From Mycolicibacterium hodleri (GTDB taxonomy: Bacteria > Actinomycetota > Actinomycetes > Mycobacteriales > Mycobacteriaceae), in the NCBI RefSeq assembly GCF_025822245.1, contig NZ_JACKTL010000078.1:1-59317 (forward strand): a DNA stretch of 59,317 nucleotides. Reading direction: 5' to 3'. Position 1 is the first letter of the stretch; each line of letters starts with the position of its first letter. The position numbers and the translations under genes were made by a program. This document shows, piece after piece, positions 17,059-25,798 of this stretch. The notes under the pieces are model-generated. The model had not been told where the DNA came from, did not search any database, and was given only the letters and a program-made list of their open reading frames with translations.

Positions 17059-18309
17059 TCACGGTGGCGGAACTCTGGCAAGCGCGATCAGGTGCACCGC
17101 GATTCCAGCCAGGGGGCCGCACAGCAGCGCCACCACGGTGCGGGTCTCCAGTGGCCACGGCACCAGCAGCAGCAGAGTCGACGTCAACGTCGCGCTGATC
17201 CATCCGACGGCATAGGCCCGGTGCAGCGCCGCCGCGACGGTCGCCGCCCCGGTCAGAGTCAGTGCCGCGATCATCACCGCCGCCGCGGTGAACCAGGCCA
17301 GCAGTGCGCCGCCCAACTGGTAGTCCGGGCCGAACGCGGTGCGCAGCAGCCAGGGCCCCAGCAGCCCGGCGACCAGGACGGCGGCACCGCCGAGCACCGC
17401 CAGCGCCGCCACCGGCGCGATCAACGACCGCAGGCGTCGGTCGCGCTGGTCGACGAAATGCGCGATCAGGTTTCCCTGCATCGCGGTCAGGGGCACCAGC
17501 AGTGGAGCTCGGGTCAGCGTCACCGCGAGGATGACGACGCCGCCCGCGGCGCCGAGGTCCGCCGAGGTCGCCTTCAGCAGGACGGGGAAGCCCATGATCA
17601 GGATTGCGCTGGCGCCGGCCGCCGCGATGGAGTGCGAGGCGCCGCGCAGGAACACCGCCGTGGTGCCGGGGGTGACGAGTCGGGCGGCGGCGCGGGCCGA
17701 CGGCGAGGCAAGCAGCAGCACGAGCCACGCGATCGCGCCGGCCACCGTCGCCCAGAGGTAGCCGACGAGACCCCAGCCGATGAGGAACGCCGTTGCCGCG
17801 ACCGTCACGCGCATGGCGGCGTCGCCGACGATGAGCGCCCCGTACTGCGACCATCGGTCCACCCCGGCCAGCATGCCGAGCAGCGTGGCGTGTACGCAGA
17901 ACCCGGCCACGCCCGCCGCCAGCAGGACGACGCTCAACGCCTGCGACTCGGTGAACACGTGCCAAGACCACAGCGGCGACGTGCCTGCGATCGCCGCCGC
18001 CGACACCACGCCGACGACCGCTGCCACCCGCATGGGGCTCGACCGCGGCTCCGGCACGTGCGTCAGCGTCCTGGCCTGGCGCACCTCGCGGGTGGATTCC
18101 TGCAGCAGGCCGTTGGCGGCGCCCGCGAAGAGCCCGAACGCACCCCAGAACACGGCGAACACCGAGAAGCCGGCCGGTTCGAGGTCGCGGGCGGCGAGGT
18201 AGAGCACCGCGTACCCGCACAGCGCGCTGACGACGGTGGCCGCCCCGACGCGGACGACGCTGCTCCTGGTGACGGGCCCCTGAGTGGGGACGGCCGCGCC
18301 GTCGGTCAC
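17059..18309 (-). CDS. Polysaccharide-exporter/flippase-like membrane protein, Rv3630-like
   Basis: A 416-residue polytopic protein with about 12 predicted helices and short loops. It resembles Rv3630 (about 431 aa) and the Wzx/MATE-like lipid-linked glycan exporters. The sequence starts VTDGAAVPTQGPVTRSSVVRVG. GTG 18309 overlaps the stop of the M1 peptidase gene (GTGA), so it is coupled to the Pls operon. In M. tuberculosis this gene heads the Rv3630-Rv3632 group. Here a synthetase-peptidase pair has been joined in front. The transported substrate is unknown: a lipid-linked aminosugar is suggested by the downstream glycosyltransferase, a polycation by the upstream synthetase. Confidence 0.78.
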   Translation of the reverse strand: MTDGAAVPTQGPVTRSSVVRVGAATVVSALCGYAVLYLAARDLEPAGFSVFAVFWGAFGLFAGAANGLLQESTREVRQARTLTHVPEPRSSPMRVAAVVGVVSAAAIAGTSPLWSWHVFTESQALSVVLLAAGVAGFCVHATLLGMLAGVDRWSQYGALIVGDAAMRVTVAATAFLIGWGLVGYLWATVAGAIAWLVLLLASPSARAAARLVTPGTTAVFLRGASHSIAAAGASAILIMGFPVLLKATSADLGAAGGVVILAVTLTRAPLLVPLTAMQGNLIAHFVDQRDRRLRSLIAPVAALAVLGGAAVLVAGLLGPWLLRTAFGPDYQLGGALLAWFTAAAVMIAALTLTGAATVAAALHRAYAVGWISATLTSTLLLLVPWPLETRTVVALLCGPLAGIAVHLIALARVPPP

Positions 18310-19640
18310 AGGTCGGGGACGTCCGTCGAGTAGAGCCACGCCTGCCACAGCGGACGCAGCGACTCGTCCGCGTAGTTGGCGGCCAGACCGGTGAAGTCGT
18401 CGGTGACGGCGGTGCCGTGACGGTGCCGAGTCGTCCAGTCCTGCAACAGCGTGAAGAAGTTCTGGTCGCCGATCGCGCCCCGCAGCGCGTGCAGCACGAG
18501 GGCGCCGCGCTTGTAGACCCGGTCGTCGAACATGTCGCGCGGACCGGGGTCGGAGAGCAGCAGGTTCTGCGGCGAGTGGCGCAGCCGATGATGGTAGTGA
18601 CGGGCCAGCTCGTCGGCGGTGCGGCCGCCGGACTCCTCCGACCAGAGCCACTCGGCGTAACAGGCGAAGCCCTCGTGCAGCCAGATGTCGCGCCAGCGCC
18701 GCGCGGTCACGGAGTTGCCGAACCACTGGTGGGCCATTTCGTGGGCGATCAGGCGTTCGGCCCCGCGCTTGCCGTCGCAATGATTGGCTCCGAAGATGGA
18801 AATGCCCTGTGCCTCAAGTGGAATCTCGAGATCGTCGTCGGTGACCACGACGGTGTAACCGTTCGACAGGGGATACGGACCGAACAGCTTGACGAAGAGC
18901 TTCATCATCTGCGGCTGGCGCCCGAAGTCGTGGTTGAACTCCGCGTGCAACCGTTGCGGCCGAACGGCATTCATCGCGACCGGCTGCTTGGTGAGGCGGT
19001 GGTGTTCGTACTGGCCGATCTGCAGCGTGACGAGGTAGGTCGACGTCGGCTCCGGCTGCTCGTAGGTCCACGTCGTCATGGCGGCCCGCGTCTTTCGCGA
19101 CTCCAACTTGCCGTTGGCCAACGCGTAGTACGGGTTCTCGCACGAGATCGCGATGCGGTAGCTCGCCTTGCTGCTCGGGTGGTCGTCGCACGGGAACCAG
19201 GACGCCGCGCCGTTGGGTTGGCCGGCGACCAGCGCGCCGCTGGTGAGTTCCTCGAATCCCACGTCGCCCCACAGGGATCGGATGGGCTTGGGCGTGCCGG
19301 AGTAGCGCACGGTGACCGACAGTGCCGCACCGGCGGCCAGGGGGGTGGCGAGCGTGACGTCGAGTTTGTTGCGCGAACGCGAGAAGTTCGCGGGCCGGCG
19401 GCCGTTCACCGACACCTTCGACACCGCGAGCGCGTCGGACAGGTCCAGGCTGAAGGTTCGCAGGGAGGCCAGCGTCACCGCGGTGATGGTCGCGGTACCG
19501 GCAAGCCGGTTGATGTTGACCTTGTACTCGACGTCGAGTTCGTACCGGGACACCCGGTAGCCGAAGTTGCCGTTGCCGGGCAGATAGGGGTCGATGACGG
19601 GTGGAGTTCCCTTGGCGCCCTTCTTGAATCCCCGTGTCAC
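18306..19640 (-). CDS. M1-family zinc metallopeptidase
   Basis: A 444-residue gluzincin aminopeptidase. Zinc ligands are His300, His304 and Glu323 in HEMAHQWFGN and WLHEGFA (HEXXH-18-E). The position that usually reads GAMEN is PLEAQG, as in several short M1 proteins. It is half the length of PepN, with no C-terminal HEAT domain. There is no signal peptide, so it is probably cytosolic. The GTG start overlaps the stop of the Pls-type synthetase gene (GTGA). In Streptomyces, epsilon-poly-lysine synthetase genes are accompanied by a zinc peptidase that degrades the product. By analogy this enzyme may trim or detoxify the polymer; that is inference. Confidence 0.88.
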   Translation of the reverse strand: MTRGFKKGAKGTPPVIDPYLPGNGNFGYRVSRYELDVEYKVNINRLAGTATITAVTLASLRTFSLDLSDALAVSKVSVNGRRPANFSRSRNKLDVTLATPLAAGAALSVTVRYSGTPKPIRSLWGDVGFEELTSGALVAGQPNGAASWFPCDDHPSSKASYRIAISCENPYYALANGKLESRKTRAAMTTWTYEQPEPTSTYLVTLQIGQYEHHRLTKQPVAMNAVRPQRLHAEFNHDFGRQPQMMKLFVKLFGPYPLSNGYTVVVTDDDLEIPLEAQGISIFGANHCDGKRGAERLIAHEMAHQWFGNSVTARRWRDIWLHEGFACYAEWLWSEESGGRTADELARHYHHRLRHSPQNLLLSDPGPRDMFDDRVYKRGALVLHALRGAIGDQNFFTLLQDWTTRHRHGTAVTDDFTGLAANYADESLRPLWQAWLYSTDVPDL

Positions 19641-22600
19641 GCGGCGCTCTTCGGGGACTTCGTGGCCGAGCCGCCCCGCTTCTTGCGCTTCTGGCCCCAC
19701 GGTGCGATCGGGTTGCCCTGCCACCGCGTCGACGGCGGCACCTCGTCGCCGCGCATGACCAGCGAGGCGGGACCGACCGTGGCGCCGGCCCCGATCTTCG
19801 CGGCGGGCAGGGCCACGCAGTGCGGGCCGAGCGTCGCACCCGCCTCGAGGACGACGGTGTCCAACCGCATGATCCGATCGTGGAAGAGATGGGTCTGCAC
19901 GACGCAGCCGCGGCTCACCGTCGCCCCGTCGCCGACGGTGACGAGGTCGGCCTCCGGCAGCCAGTACGTCTCACACCAGACACCCCGACCGATCGTGGCG
20001 CCCAGGCCCCGCAGCCACACGTTCATCACCGGCGTTCCGCTGGCGGCCCTGGCGAACCACGGCGCGGCAACGGTTTCGACGAACGTGTCCGACACCTCGT
20101 TGCGCCACACGAACGACGACCACAGCGGGTGTTCCTTGGCTTCGATCCGTCCCACCCACAGCCACTTGGCCAGCACGGCGATCGCGCCCGCCACGGCACC
20201 GGTGACGATGAGGACCAACCCGCACGCGAGCGACGCCCACACCCAGCCGAACTCGACGGCCAGGGCTTGCAGCGCGGCGAGCATGCCGACGCCGATCGCG
20301 AACGTGACGATCATCGGCAGCAACCGGCAGGTCTCGACCATGCCGCGCATGACCTTCAGCTTGCGCGACGGATGGAACGTGCGGAGCGCATCGGCTGCGG
20401 TGGTTTGCCTGCGCAACCGGACGGGGGGACTGCCGAGCCACGACGACCCCGCCTTGGCCTTGTGGGGCGTGGCGCTGAGGACGGCGACGAGCCCGTCGTC
20501 GGGCACCCGCCGGCCCGGTTGGGTGATGCCGGAGTTGCCAAGGAACGCGCGCTTGCCGATGGTCGCGGTGGCGACGTGGATCCACCCGCCGCCGAGTTCG
20601 TAGGACGCGACCATGGTGTCGTCGGCGAGGAAGGCACCGTCCTCCACGACGGTGAACTTCGGCGTCATCAGCGTGGTCGAGATCTCGGTGCCCGTGCCGA
20701 TCTTCGCGCCGAGCAACCGCATCCAGGCCGGTGTCAGCAGGCTCGCGTAGACGGGGAACAGGTAGTTGCGCGCGGCGTCCATCAGCCGCTCGGTGGTCCA
20801 CAGCTGCCAGCCCACCCGGCTGCGCACGGGGTGGTAGCCCTCGCGCAGACCGAGCGACATCAGGCGCACGCCGAGCACCGTCAGCAGGGCGTAGAGGAAC
20901 ACCGCGACGGCGGTCGCGACGGGCGTCCACGCCAGGGCGGGCCAGATCGCCTCACCCAGTGACGCGGTGTCGCGAATCGCCCAGCCCACCACCGCGAGAC
21001 CGGCGCCGAGGGCGAGCAGCGGGACGGCGCCGAGCAGGATCGACGTCAGGCCGAACATCGCCACCCAGAGCGGTGCGCGCGGGGGTCGTTCGTCGGGCCA
21101 CGGATGGCGTGCCTTGCCGGACTTCATGGCAGGCGAGCCCTTCCAGTACTGGCCGGCCTTGACCTTGCCGACCACGCCGGATCCGGGTGCGACGTCGGCG
21201 TTCTTGCCGACCACGGCGCCCGGCAGCAGCGTGGTCCTGGCGCCGACGGTCGCGTCGTTGCCGACGACGATCTCCCCGACGTGGAACAGGTCGCCGTCGA
21301 TCCAGTGTCCGGTGAGGTCCACCTCGGGCTCGATGGAGCACCGGTGGCCCAAGCTCAGCATGCCGGTGACCGGCGGAGCGGAGTGCAGGTCGACGCCCTT
21401 GCCCACCCTGTTGCCGAGCGCGCGGGCGTAGTACGTCAACCACGGTGCGCCCGCGAGGTTTTCGGCACCGCTGGCCTCACCGAGCCGTTCGGCGAGCCAG
21501 ACCCGCAGGTGCACCGAGCCGCCCCGGCGGTAGGTGCCGGGCTCCAGGCTGCCGATCAGGATGCGCGCGCCGAGGACCGCGATGGTCATCCGGCCCACCG
21601 GGGTGACGAAGACGACGAAGCCGATCAGCAGCAGCCACCAGTTCACGGTGACGGCCCACGGCAGCAGCTGCCACCTGGCGGCAATGTCGTTCAGCAGCGC
21701 CAGCCACACCACCCACTGCATGCCCGCCAGCGTGGACAGCGGCACCGACGCCGCGAGCTGCGCCAGCTCGGTGACGCGGGAAACCGGTGCGACGACCCGG
21801 GTTTCGACGGCGGCCGCGGGGTCGAGCTCGTCGAGGTACCCGGCGAGTGAGCCGAGGCGGGGATGGTCGTACAGGTCGGCGACCGTCACCTCCGGATACT
21901 TGGCGCGCAACGCGGCCACCAGTTGGGCCGCCGACAGCGAACCGCCGCCCAGGGCGAAGAAGTCCTCCTCCGGCCCGGCGACCGGGGCGGCGAGCACGTC
22001 GCGCCACAGCCCCGCCAGCCAGCCGGTGGTGCCGCCGAGGTCGGGGTTGTCGGCGTCGTCGCCTGCGTCGCCGACCGGCCAGGGGAGGGCATTGCGGTCG
22101 ACCTTGCCCGACGTCCGCGTCGGAAGCTCGTCGAGCAGAACGAGTCTGGGCACCAGGGCCGCGGGCAGCGACTCGGCCAGCGCCACCCGGGCGGCGGCCA
22201 GGTCGAAGTCGGGGTCGGCGCTCGCGACGTAGCCGACCAGCAGGGGAGTGCCACTGGCGGTGCGCCGGACGGCGGCGGCGCCGCCGCTGACGCCGGGCAG
22301 GTTCACCAGGGCGGTGTCGACCTCGCCGAGCTCGATGCGCCGGCCGCCGACCTTGACCTGGTCGTCGGCGCGGCCCTGGAAGTACAGCCCGTCGGACTCC
22401 AGCCGAACCAGGTCGCCGCTGCGGTAGGCGCGCGACCACCCCAGGGTGGGCATCGGGGCGTACTTCTCGGCGTCCTTGTCGGGGTCGAGGTAACGGGCCA
22501 GGCCGACGCCGCCGATCACCAGCTCGCCGACCGCGCCGAGGGGGACCGGGTTGCCTTCGGAGTCGACGACCGCCAGGTCCCAGCCCGGCAGCGGCAGGCC

Positions 22601-23551
22601 GATGCTGACGGGACCGGTGCCCTCGAGCTTGGCCAGGCACGCCACCACCGTCGCCTCGGTGGGGCCGTAGGTGTTCCACACCTCGCGGCCCTCGACGGCG
22701 AGCCGGTCGGCGAGTTCGGGAGGGCAGGCCTCGCCGCCGAAGATCAGCAGCCGCACCGCCTCCAGCGCCTCGGCGGGCCACAGTGCGGCCAGCGTCGGCA
22801 CCGTCGAGACCACGGTGATGTCCCGCGACACCAGCCACGGGCCCAGGTCCATGCCGCTTCGCACTAGCGAGCGAGGGGCCGGCACCAGGCACGCGCCGTA
22901 CCGCCACGCCAGCCACATCTCCTCGCACGACGCGTCGAACGCCACGGACAGACCGGCCAGCACCCGGTCGCCCGGCCCGATCGGGTTGTCCGCGAGGAAG
23001 ACTTGCGCCTCGGCGTCGACGAACGCGGCGGCGTTGCGGTGCGTGACCGCCACGCCCTTGGGCGTTCCGGTGGAACCCGAGGTGAAGATGATCCAGGCGT
23101 CGTCGCGGGGCATGGGGGGTCCGGCCCGCCACCCGCGGGACGAACCGGGGCCGCGCACCAGTCCGAGGTCGGTGATGATGGCGACGACCCCGGCCTCGCC
23201 GAACACCAGGTCGGCCCGCTCCTGCGGGTCGTCGGCGTCGACCGGCACGTAGGCCGCGCCGGCGGCCAGGGCCGACAGGATCGCGACGTAGAGCGCGTAG
23301 CTGCCCGAGGGCATCCGGATGCCGATGCGGTCGCCGCGACCGATTCCGCGCGCAGCCAGCCACGCCACGCTCTCCTCGACGTCGGCGATCAGCTCGGCGT
23401 ACGTCAGCTGCACGTCGCCGTCGTCGAGCGCGGGCGCGTCGGGGTGGCGCTCGGCGGTCGCATGCAGGATGTCGATCAGCGTCCGGGACTGCGGCGCTGC
23501 GTCCGACAACAGGTATTGCGCGGGGATGTCCGGCCGAGCCTCCGTTGTCAC
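19637..23551 (-). CDS. Pls/PosA-type nonribosomal synthetase (epsilon-poly-lysine synthetase-like)
   Basis: A 1304-residue membrane-bound NRPS; Streptomyces Pls is about 1319. An adenylation domain fills residues 25-510, with FTSGSTGTPKG, NTYGPTEAT, YRSGDLVR and TSGKVDRNAL. A carrier domain has FALGGGSLSAAQL, with Ser538 as the phosphopantetheine site. The rest is six membrane helices in three pairs, separating three soluble domains with hexapeptide-like acyltransferase repeats. This is the Pls plan, in which the tandem domains join side-chain or alpha amines into a polymer without thioesterase or condensation domains. Hand alignment to GrsA gives the specificity residues D-A-E-S-I-G-T-V-V-K, close to a lysine code. 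The start is GTG, six bases after a TAGTTT box. It is the first gene of the operon. Confidence 0.92.
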   Translation of the reverse strand: MTTEARPDIPAQYLLSDAAPQSRTLIDILHATAERHPDAPALDDGDVQLTYAELIADVEESVAWLAARGIGRGDRIGIRMPSGSYALYVAILSALAAGAAYVPVDADDPQERADLVFGEAGVVAIITDLGLVRGPGSSRGWRAGPPMPRDDAWIIFTSGSTGTPKGVAVTHRNAAAFVDAEAQVFLADNPIGPGDRVLAGLSVAFDASCEEMWLAWRYGACLVPAPRSLVRSGMDLGPWLVSRDITVVSTVPTLAALWPAEALEAVRLLIFGGEACPPELADRLAVEGREVWNTYGPTEATVVACLAKLEGTGPVSIGLPLPGWDLAVVDSEGNPVPLGAVGELVIGGVGLARYLDPDKDAEKYAPMPTLGWSRAYRSGDLVRLESDGLYFQGRADDQVKVGGRRIELGEVDTALVNLPGVSGGAAAVRRTASGTPLLVGYVASADPDFDLAAARVALAESLPAALVPRLVLLDELPTRTSGKVDRNALPWPVGDAGDDADNPDLGGTTGWLAGLWRDVLAAPVAGPEEDFFALGGGSLSAAQLVAALRAKYPEVTVADLYDHPRLGSLAGYLDELDPAAAVETRVVAPVSRVTELAQLAASVPLSTLAGMQWVVWLALLNDIAARWQLLPWAVTVNWWLLLIGFVVFVTPVGRMTIAVLGARILIGSLEPGTYRRGGSVHLRVWLAERLGEASGAENLAGAPWLTYYARALGNRVGKGVDLHSAPPVTGMLSLGHRCSIEPEVDLTGHWIDGDLFHVGEIVVGNDATVGARTTLLPGAVVGKNADVAPGSGVVGKVKAGQYWKGSPAMKSGKARHPWPDERPPRAPLWVAMFGLTSILLGAVPLLALGAGLAVVGWAIRDTASLGEAIWPALAWTPVATAVAVFLYALLTVLGVRLMSLGLREGYHPVRSRVGWQLWTTERLMDAARNYLFPVYASLLTPAWMRLLGAKIGTGTEISTTLMTPKFTVVEDGAFLADDTMVASYELGGGWIHVATATIGKRAFLGNSGITQPGRRVPDDGLVAVLSATPHKAKAGSSWLGSPPVRLRRQTTAADALRTFHPSRKLKVMRGMVETCRLLPMIVTFAIGVGMLAALQALAVEFGWVWASLACGLVLIVTGAVAGAIAVLAKWLWVGRIEAKEHPLWSSFVWRNEVSDTFVETVAAPWFARAASGTPVMNVWLRGLGATIGRGVWCETYWLPEADLVTVGDGATVSRGCVVQTHLFHDRIMRLDTVVLEAGATLGPHCVALPAAKIGAGATVGPASLVMRGDEVPPSTRWQGNPIAPWGQKRKKRGGSATKSPKSAA

Positions 23552-23557
23552 GACTAC

Positions 23558-23563
23558 AAACTA
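23558..23563 (-). promoter_or_regulatory. -10 box TAGTTT of the Pls operon, leaderless layout
   Basis: TAGTTT on the minus strand is six bases before GTG 23551. A second possible promoter further back is TTGCAA (23632-23637) with TATGAC (23608-23613, minus strand) at 18 bp spacing. It would give a leader of about 50 bases. Confidence 0.45.
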
Positions 23564-23663
23564 CTAAGCCCACCCGCGTGGTTCGCGCCACGCCGCGCCA
23601 TCGCGAGGTCATACCGATGGATTCCGCGTGATTGCAACCATCGCCCGACGTCGGCGGCGCGTC

Positions 23664-23669
23664 TACCCT
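23664..23669 (+). promoter_or_regulatory. -10 box TACCCT, leaderless layout
   Basis: TACCCT is seven bases before GTG 23677. It supports a real gene starting there, not at the ATG at 23632. Confidence 0.45.
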
Positions 23670-23676
23670 CGCGGAG

Positions 23677-24072
23677 GTGCGGCTATTCGTGGTAGACGGA
23701 GCGGGCGACGACTGGAGCGAATTGACGGCCGGCGGTGAGCCCACCGTGCGGTTGGCTGCCCCTGACCTGCAGCGGGCTCAGCGCGGTCGCGCGCGGATCC
23801 AATCCGACCGCGGTGACGTGGAGGTGATCCTCGACCTCACGGTCGCGGTGGCGTCCGACTTCCGCTCGGTCCGTGACCTGGCGGTCGTCGACGACGGAAC
23901 GCTGCGGTACGCCGGCACGGTCGACGGGCTGGCCGGGTTGATCGCCGACATCGAGGTGGCCGGCGTCGCCGACGGGGTCACCCTCATCGCCGCCTCGCCG
24001 CGCGTCGACCTGCGGGAGTTGGGCCGGGACGTGCTGCAGCGGCTGGCGCTGCGGGGCCGCAAGTCCGCCTGA
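23677..24072 (+). CDS. Hypothetical protein with luciferase-like C-terminal segment
   Basis: A 131-residue soluble protein starting VRLFVVDGAGDDWSEL. I do not recognise it firmly. The second half (RYAGTVDGLAGLIADIEVAGVADGVTLIA, then RVDLRELGRDVLQRLALRG) resembles the last alpha/beta unit of bacterial luciferase-like flavin monooxygenases. There, a similar stretch precedes the final helix. The protein is too short to be a complete barrel, so it may be a remnant or an independent small fold. The GTG start is supported by a TACCCT box seven bases upstream, and codon use is like its neighbours. It is divergent from the Pls operon and points toward the glucarate operon. Confidence 0.6.
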   Translation: MRLFVVDGAGDDWSELTAGGEPTVRLAAPDLQRAQRGRARIQSDRGDVEVILDLTVAVASDFRSVRDLAVVDDGTLRYAGTVDGLAGLIADIEVAGVADGVTLIAASPRVDLRELGRDVLQRLALRGRKSA

Positions 24073-24088
24073 GGCCAGGCCACCGCTG

Positions 24089-24153
24089 ATGCAGGTACTG
24101 CATTAGTCGGTGTCATATCGGTCTTGGACATGTATTGATCCGGGACTTAGCGT
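24089..24153 (+). promoter_or_regulatory. LysR-type box and promoter of the 2-oxoglutarate semialdehyde dehydrogenase operon
   Basis: ATGCAGGTACTGCAT (24089-24103) is a perfect 6-bp inverted repeat with T-N11-A spacing. Exactly 20 bp later comes TTGGAC (24124-24129), then 18 bp, then TAGCGT (24148-24153), seven bases before GTG 24161. If transcription begins at the GTG, the box is centred at -65, the classical LysR recognition position. The same layout recurs at 30041-30106 and 37381-37446. Confidence 0.7.
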
Positions 24154-24160
24154 GGGACGC

Positions 24161-25765
24161 GTGACGACCTTCGACACCGCACCGACCACCAGCACCCTGA
24201 CCGGACGCATGATCATCGCCGGCGAGCTCGTCCAGGGCGACGGCACCGAGATCCGCGGCTTCGACCCCGTCGCGAGCGCCGAGCTGCCGCCGGCCTACCG
24301 CTACGGCGACGACGTCGACGTCGAGCGGGCCTGTGCGGCGGCGGCCGCGGCCTTCGGCGAGTACCGTGCCACCACCTCCGAGCGTCGGGCGGCGTTCCTC
24401 GAGCTCGTCGCCGACAACGTCGAGGCGCTGCGCGACACCCTGGTCGCCAGGGCGTCGGCCGAGACGGGCCTGCCCCAGGCGCGCATCACCGGCGAGGTCG
24501 GCCGCACCACCGGACAACTCCGGCTGTTCGCCGACGTGCTGCGCGAGGGCAGCTGGAACGGCGCCCGCATCGATCCCGCCCAGCCGGATCGCGCCCCGTT
24601 GCCACGCCCCGACATCCGCCAGCGTGCCGTCCCGCTCGGTCCCGTCGCGGTGTTCGGCGCCAGCAACTTCCCGCTCGCCTTCTCCGTCGCCGGCGGCGAC
24701 ACCGCGTCGGCCTTGGCCGCCGGGTGCCCCGTCGTGGTCAAGGCGCACGACGCCCACCCGGGTACCTCCGAACTCGTCGGCCGCGCCATCACCGACGCCG
24801 TCGCTCAGTCCGGGCTGCCCGCGGGCACCTTCTCGATGCTGTTCGGTTCCGGACCGGGGCTCGGGACGGCGCTCGTCACCGATCCGCGGATCAAGGCAGT
24901 CGGCTTTACCGGATCACGTTCGGCGGGAATGGCTCTCGTCGCCGCCGCGGCCGGCCGCCGGGAGCCCATCCCCGTCTACGCCGAGATGAGCTCCGTCAAC
25001 CCGGTGTTCCTCCTCGACGGTGCGTTGGCCAGTCGCGCCGCCGATCTCGGCCGCGCCTTCGTCGCGTCTCTGACGATGGGGTCGGGGCAGTTCTGCACCA
25101 ACCCGGGTCTGGTCATCGCCGTCGACGGCCCCCACCTGGACACGTTCCTCGCCGCCGCCAAGGACGCCGTGGAGCAGGCACCGGCCACCCCGATGCTGAC
25201 GCCGAACATCGCCACGAACTACGCCCGCGGCGTCGCCGCACTCGACTCCGATGCCGACCTCGTCGTGCGCGGAGTACCCGGCGACGACCGCACCACCTGC
25301 CGGGCCGCCCTGTTCAGCACCGACGCCGCCACCTTCCGGGACTCCGAAGCGCTGCAGGCGGAGGTCTTCGGCGCCTCCAGCGTCGTCGTCCGGTGCGCCG
25401 ACGCCGCCGAGATGGCCTCGGTCATCACCGATCTCGAGGGTCAGCTGACGGCGACCCTGCACGTCGACGACTCCGACCACGAGCAGGCCGCCGAACTGCT
25501 GCCGCTGCTGGAGCTGAAGGTCGGGCGCATTCTGTTCAACGGCTGGCCGACGGGTGTGGAGGTGTGCCACGCCATGATCCACGGTGGGCCCTCTCCCGCC
25601 ACCTCCGACTCCCGTACGACCTCCGTCGGTGGTCGGGCGATCGAGCGGTTCCTTCGGCCCGTGTGCTACCAGAACGTACCGAAGTCGTTGCTGCCCAGTG
25701 CCATTGCCGACGGCAACCCCGACGGACTGTGGCGCCGCGTCGACGGCCAACTCACCCAAGACTGA
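24161..25765 (+). CDS. 2-oxoglutarate semialdehyde dehydrogenase, NADP-type aldehyde dehydrogenase
   Basis: A 534-residue aldehyde dehydrogenase of the long KGSADH type. It would oxidise 2,5-dioxopentanoate (2-oxoglutarate semialdehyde) to 2-oxoglutarate, the last step of the glucarate route. The catalytic Cys312 is in GSGQFCTNPG and the general base Glu275 in YAEMSSVNPV. The FGASNFPLAFSVAGGDTASALAAGCPVVVKAH stretch is the NADP-binding region. GTG 24161 is chosen because a TAGCGT box lies seven bases before it; the ATG at 24110 lies inside the promoter. It is followed 33 bp later by the 5-keto-4-deoxyglucarate dehydratase gene, whose product it should use. Confidence 0.88.
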   Translation: MTTFDTAPTTSTLTGRMIIAGELVQGDGTEIRGFDPVASAELPPAYRYGDDVDVERACAAAAAAFGEYRATTSERRAAFLELVADNVEALRDTLVARASAETGLPQARITGEVGRTTGQLRLFADVLREGSWNGARIDPAQPDRAPLPRPDIRQRAVPLGPVAVFGASNFPLAFSVAGGDTASALAAGCPVVVKAHDAHPGTSELVGRAITDAVAQSGLPAGTFSMLFGSGPGLGTALVTDPRIKAVGFTGSRSAGMALVAAAAGRREPIPVYAEMSSVNPVFLLDGALASRAADLGRAFVASLTMGSGQFCTNPGLVIAVDGPHLDTFLAAAKDAVEQAPATPMLTPNIATNYARGVAALDSDADLVVRGVPGDDRTTCRAALFSTDAATFRDSEALQAEVFGASSVVVRCADAAEMASVITDLEGQLTATLHVDDSDHEQAAELLPLLELKVGRILFNGWPTGVEVCHAMIHGGPSPATSDSRTTSVGGRAIERFLRPVCYQNVPKSLLPSAIADGNPDGLWRRVDGQLTQD

Positions 25766-25798
25766 CTGAACCCCTCACTGCGACCTAGGAGTCACGCC

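Noticed and set aside
23601..23640. TTGCAA-18-TATGAC as the main Pls promoter
   Set aside because: It is a fair match, but the TAGTTT box six bases before the GTG fits the local leaderless pattern better. It is kept only as an alternative.
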